From contig JAJIRX010001042.1 in the NCBI GenBank assembly GCA_023853785.1, forward strand, positions 1-10,671: a DNA stretch of 10,671 nucleotides, written 5' to 3'. Made by a program: the position numbers and the translations under genes. The DNA is from Psilocybe azurescens. Its lineage: Eukaryota; Basidiomycota; Agaricomycetes; Agaricales; Agrocybaceae. Under the pieces are notes generated by a model. That model had not been told where the DNA came from, ran no database searches, and worked only from the letters and a program-made list of their open reading frames with translations. Below are positions 7,249 through 10,671 of the stretch, piece after piece; positions within the stretch are counted from its first letter, which is position 1, and each line of letters begins with the position of its first letter.

Positions 7249-7698
7249 ACCATTGTCCGCGCAGACACTGGGTGGCGTGTGGGTGGTCAGTCAACAAAAC
7301 AGAGTGACTTAAACGAGGACGCGTCGTGTTTAAAGCGGAGTTTAAAGTACATCAATCATGATTCTTCGAATTGTCACATTTTCCAATCTTTCATATCTAG
7401 AACCTCAAAGAACGCCTTCCTGAGGCTGAAATTTTGCACGGAGCGTTTTTAATACACGTAGAACACTTCTACAAATTTACATACAATTTGAGTAATATTT
7501 GAAGGTTAAATTCTACGTTCAAGGTCTCAATGTGTTGAGTGATCGCCAAAGATCAAGGAATTGAATCACCTTCCTAATAATATTTCGCCGATATTTTTGA
7601 TATCATTACTGGTAGTCATATTGGCTTTGGACTATTAAAAATATTGAGAAATAAAAAGTGTTTTGGCAGTCAGAATGCACAATTTGAATCTCTGTATC
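7249..7698. other. No gene; AT-rich flank between two transposon relics
   Basis: The plus-strand frame 6988-7452 overlaps the pogo-type transposase antisense and is a shadow. From 7450 the DNA is AT-rich. I looked for a terminal inverted repeat belonging to either relic and found none convincing; TTTAAAGCGGAGTTTAAAG at 7329-7347 is a short repeat of TTTAAAG only. Confidence 0.45.
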
Positions 7699-7951
7699 CG
7701 TTTGAATCCCGATGCACGTGATAGTATGCGTGCCCGGATCGTCGTCTGGCATGACGAGAAGCATCTCTAACCAAAACAGATTGCAGACCTTGCAGGATGT
7801 TGCAAAAAACTGTCTACATCATACTTTCGTACCACCGTAACTACAACACTCTTCGAAACCCATTTACTCGGGGCCACATGGTCGAAGCCGTTCTTTGAAT
7901 ATGGGAGATATGAATTACATATCATCGTTGATTGACGCGCGACCAAGAAGT
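7699..7951 (+). pseudogene. Broken N-terminus of a Tc1/mariner-type transposase
   Basis: Three successive phases together match the helix-turn-helix N-terminus of the Tc1/mariner-like (DDE_3) transposases common in mushroom genomes. Phase 1 (7699-7809) reads RLNPDARDSMRARIVVWHDE, then a TAA stop at 7768-7770, then PKQIADLAGCCKK, the recognition-helix region. A one-base loss in the A6 run at 7804-7809 moves to phase 2 (7809-7876), TVYIILSYHRNYNTLRNPFT. A second one-base loss near 7871-7876 moves to phase 3 (7877-7951), HGRSRSLNMGDMNYISSLID followed by ARP. Family members have GRPR and a DMGDMNYI-like segment at this place. Phase 3 stops at TGA 7952-7954. The catalytic domain cannot be followed downstream. 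One stop and two frameshifts in about 85 codons make it nonfunctional. Confidence 0.72.
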
Positions 7952-7954
7952 TGA

Positions 7955-8369
7955 GCACGACGGTGAGCATACTTCGACATTGGTAAAGATCGTTGATGGC
8001 AGGCTGTGTAAATGTGCCTTCGCCACTGAGAGCTGCACATGAGTCATGACCCAGACCGATTTCTCGATCGGTTCTGTGTCACATGTCAACACATACAAGT
8101 AGGGTTTGGCGAGTTTTCGCAACATGGTTGTGTAAACGGTTATGCAAAGCACTGTAAAGGCCTTAGACAATGATAAATTAGGTACGAGAGCTGCCGTTTG
8201 ATCCCAACAATGGCGAACCTCCTTTTGGTTTAAGTCAGCAACAAAATAAAGCGCTGAGCGTGAACGAGAGCCTGAGCTGCTCTATCGATATGAATTTAGC
8301 TGGAAGATCTCGAAACTCTCCATCCACCCGATTTGCGTTGTAGGAATACCTGTCAACGCTAAGCTATTA
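7955..8369. other. No gene; possible unreadable remainder of the transposase relic
   Basis: If the Tc1/mariner-type relic continued, its linker and catalytic core would be here. One plus-strand phase reads KLSTTVSILRHW and later fragments, but no catalytic motif (such as a WxDE-type block) is seen. Minus frames 8170-7922 and 7970-7767 have no recognisable content. A 6-bp hairpin, ACCGAT/ATCGGT, is at 8055-8072. Confidence 0.35.
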
Positions 8370-8440
8370 GGGACGTTCAATGCTGGGCGCATCTCGCATC
8401 TCGCATCTCGCCTTTCGCATTTGATCAGCTTATATAACGT
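8370..8440 (+). repeat. Left terminal inverted repeat
   Basis: Begins GGGACGTTCAATGCTGGGC, then five 7-mers (three GCATCTC, one GCCTTTC, one GCATTTG), then ATCAGCTTATATAACGT. Confidence 0.85.
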
Positions 8441-8778
8441 AGATTTAAGATTCCGCTGTGACCTTTTGTGACGGACGCGGTGGACACGTCTTCCTCTTGT
8501 CGCTCGTTTTAAAACCACTCCCACACGCTCGTTTAACTCCATTTTTAAATTAACTGACAGAGGGCCGTTCATTGAGATAACGAGTTTCCTCAAGGAGAGC
8601 AATGATTTCGAGGTCTTTTGTAGGTTTAAAGTGTATTCCTCAAGATTCTCAGGTGGTGAAAAAATCTCGAGTTGCCATTGATAATAAGAATGAATCTAGA
8701 AGATAATTGCAAAGAAGAGGCCCTATGTTATCACAGATAATCAGATGTGACACACGCTCCAAGCGGTCTTTCAAATTC

Positions 8779-8852
8779 ACGTTATATAAGCTGATCAAAT
8801 GCGAAATGCGAAATGCGAGATGCGAGATGCGATGCCCAGCTTTGAACGTCCC
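8779..8852 (-). repeat. Right terminal inverted repeat
   Basis: Read on the minus strand it begins GGGACGTTCAAAGCTGGGC, then ATC, two GCATCTC, two GCATTTC and GCATTTG, then ATCAGCTTATATAACGT. It differs from the left end mainly by the ATC and by C/T differences within the 7-mers. Confidence 0.85.
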
Positions 8853-8950
8853 TATTTGAAGACAAGTCCTATTTTGAAATCTGCACTGCAACATGTAACT
8901 TAAACCCACAAGGATTGGTAAGACGTGGCTGAGTAATTGATAACTGCGGA

Positions 8951-8960
8951 ATGACGTCAT
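8951..8960. promoter_or_regulatory. ATGACGTCAT palindrome, CRE/ATF-type bZIP site
   Basis: A perfect 10-bp palindrome containing TGACGTCA, the full cAMP-response-element core bound by ATF/CREB-type bZIP factors, which in fungi act in stress responses. It is 57 bp upstream of the TATA box and 233 bp upstream of the ATG of the GFA-type gene, a normal place for an activator site. The binding factor is not known from the sequence. Confidence 0.55.
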
Positions 8961-9016
8961 AATCCCGGCTCTGACCGCAAACGGTCCGGCCAGCTGTTCT
9001 GCAGCCTACACCAAGG

Positions 9017-9024
9017 TATATAAA
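9017..9024 (+). promoter_or_regulatory. TATA box of the GFA-type gene
   Basis: TATATAAA is followed by an A/C-rich leader (from about 9045) containing repeated CAAC/ACAGC elements typical of fungal 5' UTRs. The distance to the ATG is 176 nt, which would give a leader of about 140 nt. Confidence 0.65.
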
Positions 9025-9192
9025 GCATGCTTCGAACAGAAAACAGCAAACATCAACCGGCATAAACCAAACAGCAAAATTTAAACAACAGCCCCAGTCT
9101 CTTGCCCCACCTGCTCACCAGGTCTTCAGTCTGTTAACAGCACCAAATATCACATCAACGCTTGAACGCCGCGATTGAAGAAGTACCCAACC

Positions 9193-9812
9193 ATGGCCTC
9201 CACCACTATGCCCACCACCACCGCCGTCGACAAATCCAAACCCTACTTCCCTCTGGCTTGGTTGGCCAGTGACGGCTGGTCCACCGAAGATGAAGCGACG
9301 GCCACATGCTTTTGTGGCGCCGTACAACTGGCATTCGTAAGTTTTGGCGTCTGAGTCCGCTCGTCAGCATGCCCCACTCAAATACCATCTCAAACTGCCA
9401 GCCAACCCATGGCCCTGGTTTCGTCGGCTCCTTCGTCTGCAACTGCGCCGACTGCCACAAACTCACTGCGTCCGTGCACGCAACCAACTTCACCGTCTAT
9501 GACACGCACCTGAAGCACCTGCGCGGCCGCGACAACCTGAAGACCTTCGGTCAATCGCGCACTGTTTTTCGTCAATACCCTGGCCAGGACAACACCATGA
9601 CCAACTACTTCTGTTCCAGCGGCTCGCTCATGTATCGCGTCGGGGGCTTTCCCAGGCATGAGTATCCTGCGCGTAGGCAGCGTGGACGATTTTCTTTGCA
9701 CGAGACCAAGTTGAGACCCACAATGGAGCAGTTTACCAAGGACCGTGTGTCCTGGAAACTTCCCACGGAAGGGGCCAAGCAGTTTGAGGAGGACGGCTTA
9801 CACGTAAAGTGA
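9193..9812 (+). CDS. GFA/CENP-V-type zinc-binding protein (glutathione-dependent formaldehyde-activating enzyme family), two exons
   Basis: Exon 1 is 9193-9336 and exon 2 is 9402-9812, together 184 residues. ATG 9193 has A at -3 and G at +4. GFA-family proteins bind two zincs. The catalytic site is the CNCADCHK block (Cys61, Cys63, Cys66), and the structural site uses the CFCG pair (Cys39, Cys41) plus a later CxxC. Founding members promote S-hydroxymethylglutathione formation from formaldehyde and glutathione; most fungal paralogues have no assigned substrate. Here the later pair reads NYFCSSGSLMYRV where the family has FCxxCG, so the fourth structural cysteine is missing and one residue is lost. 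Residues 133-145 (RHEYPARRQRGRF) do not fit the family, whereas another phase of the same bases reads GMSILRVGSVDDF, which does. After that SLHETKLRPTMEQFTKDRVS is typical again. The protein may be functional with altered metal binding, an early pseudogene, or affected by sequence errors. Confidence 0.88.
9337..9401 (+). other. Intron of the GFA-type gene (65 nt)
   Basis: GTAAGT donor at 9337 and CAG acceptor ending at 9401, phase 0. Removing it joins CGAVQLAF to PTHGPGFVGSFVCNC, which is the expected continuity for the family, so the junction is well supported although no transcript is available. Translation through the intron meets TGA at 9352-9354 in the exon 1 phase. Confidence 0.88.
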
Positions 9813-10515
9813 CCGAAGGTCAGAGGAGGCGAGTCGCAGAACTGTAATGAAGCGGTACTTTTCACCATCACTGCTTCCCTCTTCGTCATCGTGCATCCAT
9901 CTCCTCCTCCTATTCCCTTCATTTTGGTCCCCATTCTTATTTCCCTTAGTCTCGAGGAATGTTGTAACTCCACATCAAGTTCTAGGTACATTCATCTAGT
10001 TTTCTCCGCGCGCGCGCGTTGCGGTCAGCCATTCCTCATGATTCTGTTCATATGACTCCTTCTCTTTCGTACTTGTCTTCGTCACCTGACAAGCTGCTGA
10101 CTTGGTATTTAACGGATCACCGTAGTACAAGCAAACTCAACTAGTAAAAATCATTGTCTGCATGTAATTTTACAATCTGCAGTCTCACTCATTTATCACT
10201 TGGCTAGAATCTTATTTACTGTATATTATAGGCTGATGAAGAGACGAAGAGATGCTCAAAATTCACACACTCAAGGCCCTGAAGACTGGTCGTCACTCAG
10301 TATCCGAATATAACATCGAATTGCCTCTGCCAAATAATATAAGAAAAGAATATGATATAATACATGAATTGCAATGCTCGCAATCGGGGTGGGGATATTA
10401 AGTATAATACAGCGAACAGAAAAGATTAACGAATAAACGAATGTCGAGAAAATACAACCCGAAAATAAAAGTAAACGGGATCGACGGGACAGTGAAGCGG
10501 TTATTTTAGGTGAGG
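9813..10515. other. 3' flank and intergenic region, no gene identified
   Basis: A pyrimidine-rich 3' UTR-like stretch follows the TGA at 9810-9812. A minus-strand frame (9991-9605) is a shadow of the GFA-type gene. A very short plus-strand frame at 10220-10300 (DAQNSHTQGPEDWSSLSIRI) is too small to call. Plus-strand AATAAA occurs at 10432 and 10463, rather far for the GFA-type gene. Confidence 0.45.
10007..10018. repeat. (CG)6 alternating run
   Basis: Twelve bases of strict CG alternation, a sequence able to form left-handed Z-DNA in vitro. It lies about 195 bp after the GFA-type stop codon. Its survival is notable because CpG is lost quickly where cytosines are methylated or mutated. Confidence 0.85.
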
Positions 10516-10622
10516 TTAGGGTAGAGGTTCGCGGCTGCTGGAGAGCCAGTTGAGATGGATATAGACGTCCGTCCCGAATCCGTCCATGGATATCAAGCGT
10601 AGATCTCCCAAAGTATCGTACT
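10516..10622 (-). CDS. Terminal exon of a gene running off the right edge
   Basis: After an acceptor-like GTATTTTTAG (AG at 10624-10623) the minus strand reads EYDTLGDLRLISMDGFGTDV and then YIHLNWLSSSREPLP, ending at TAA 10518-10516. The mixed, regular composition is clearly protein-like. The same phase is open back to a TGA at 10644-10642 and continues before it as RRSDFSVN, so the stop probably belongs to an intron whose 5' end is near or beyond the window edge. The stop could also be a nonsense mutation. No family is recognised from this short C-terminus. The gene body lies beyond 10671. Confidence 0.45.
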
Positions 10623-10671
10623 CTAAAAATACGAATTCACATCAGTTCACGGAAAAGTCGGAACGACGAAG

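Larger units (their letters stand above)
8370..8852. mobile_element. MITE-like nonautonomous DNA transposon with TA duplication
   Basis: A 483-bp element is bounded by inverted copies of GGGACGTTCAAAGCTGGGC (left copy has one difference) and flanked by TA on both sides (8368-8369 and 8853-8854), the target duplication of Tc1/mariner-superfamily transposons. The terminal inverted repeats are 71 bp (8370-8440) and 74 bp (8779-8852), and they remain recognisable for a further 15-20 bp inward. Inside each lies a tandem array of a 7-mer, GCATCTC/GCATTTC, then a shared ATCAGCTTATATAACGT. The interior (8441-8778) has no transposase: the minus-strand frames here are short and partly just translated repeat. 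The good match of the two ends suggests recent insertion compared with the broken relics nearby. Confidence 0.85.

Noticed and set aside
6988..7452. 154-codon plus-strand open frame
   Set aside because: It overlaps the pogo-type transposase on the opposite strand, which has clear family motifs, so this is its antisense shadow. The part beyond 7250 has no recognisable content.
7691..7716. TTTGAATCCC as a tRNA T-arm/B-box
   Set aside because: No matching acceptor stem, anticodon arm or A-box could be laid out around it, and it falls in the transposase relic. No other tRNA-like arm was found in the window.
8055..8072. Small hairpin ACCGAT/ATCGGT
   Set aside because: A 6-bp stem is expected by chance at this scale and has no accompanying context.
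8649..8960. 103-codon minus-strand frame with repeated ISHLAFRISHL
   Set aside because: The repeat is the translation of the 7-mer array in the right terminal repeat of the transposon, not a protein repeat.
9306..9401. Reading the plus-strand frame from 9306 as the true start of the GFA-type protein
   Set aside because: That start translates the last bases of exon 1 in the wrong phase and the intron. The spliced model from ATG 9193 restores the CFCG motif and family continuity.
9390..9991. Two minus-strand frames (9701-9390 and 9991-9605) and 9493-9206
   Set aside because: All lie antisense to the well-supported GFA-type gene or its UTR and have no motifs.
1..10671. CRISPR array, bacterial operons, riboswitches
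   Set aside because: No regularly spaced direct repeats with unique spacers. Intron-containing genes and eukaryotic transposons indicate a fungal nuclear genome, so these feature types are not expected.

Overview
The window looks like a piece of a filamentous fungal genome, most likely a basidiomycete (Agaricomycetes). The reasons are small spliceosomal introns (57 and 65 nt with GTAAG/GTAAGT donors), a TATA-driven gene with a short 5' leader, and relics of DNA transposons of the pogo/Tc5 and Tc1/mariner types that are abundant in mushroom genomes. That placement is inference. No bacterial operon, CRISPR array, rRNA or convincing tRNA was seen.

Layout. At the left edge (142-856, minus strand) is an intron-containing gene for a secreted or type I membrane protein with a signal peptide but no ATG where one is expected. 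From about 860 to 5500 there is no gene I can name. The region holds isolated open frames, a proline-rich candidate terminal exon at 3180-3477, strongly T-biased stretches that look like introns or 3' UTR of plus-strand transcripts, a small family of short repeats at 4033-4358, and a possible small two-exon gene with one in-frame stop at 5092-5481. From 5500 to 6880 only weak orphan frames are visible.

The stretch 6886-8852 is a graveyard of cut-and-paste transposons. It contains a pogo-type transposase reduced to its DNA-binding half (6886-7248, minus), a Tc1/mariner-type transposase N-terminus broken by one stop and two frameshifts (7699-7951, plus), and a well-preserved 483-bp nonautonomous element (8370-8852) with 71-74 bp terminal inverted repeats, internal 7-bp tandem repeats and a TA target duplication.

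Directly downstream of that element comes the clearest gene: a promoter (ATGACGTCAT at 8951, TATATAAA at 9017) and a two-exon GFA/CENP-V-type zinc enzyme gene (9193-9812). This gene lacks one of the four expected structural zinc cysteines and carries a compensated pair of frameshifts. At the right edge (10516-10622, minus) is the last exon of a gene that continues beyond the window.

The genes do not form a pathway. The main biological theme is decay: transposon relics and genes with broken starts, stops or frames. I found no evidence for a new defence or metabolic system. The best leads are the transposon-like element with 7-mer arrays in its ends, placed just upstream of a gene promoter, and the metal-site-deficient GFA protein.
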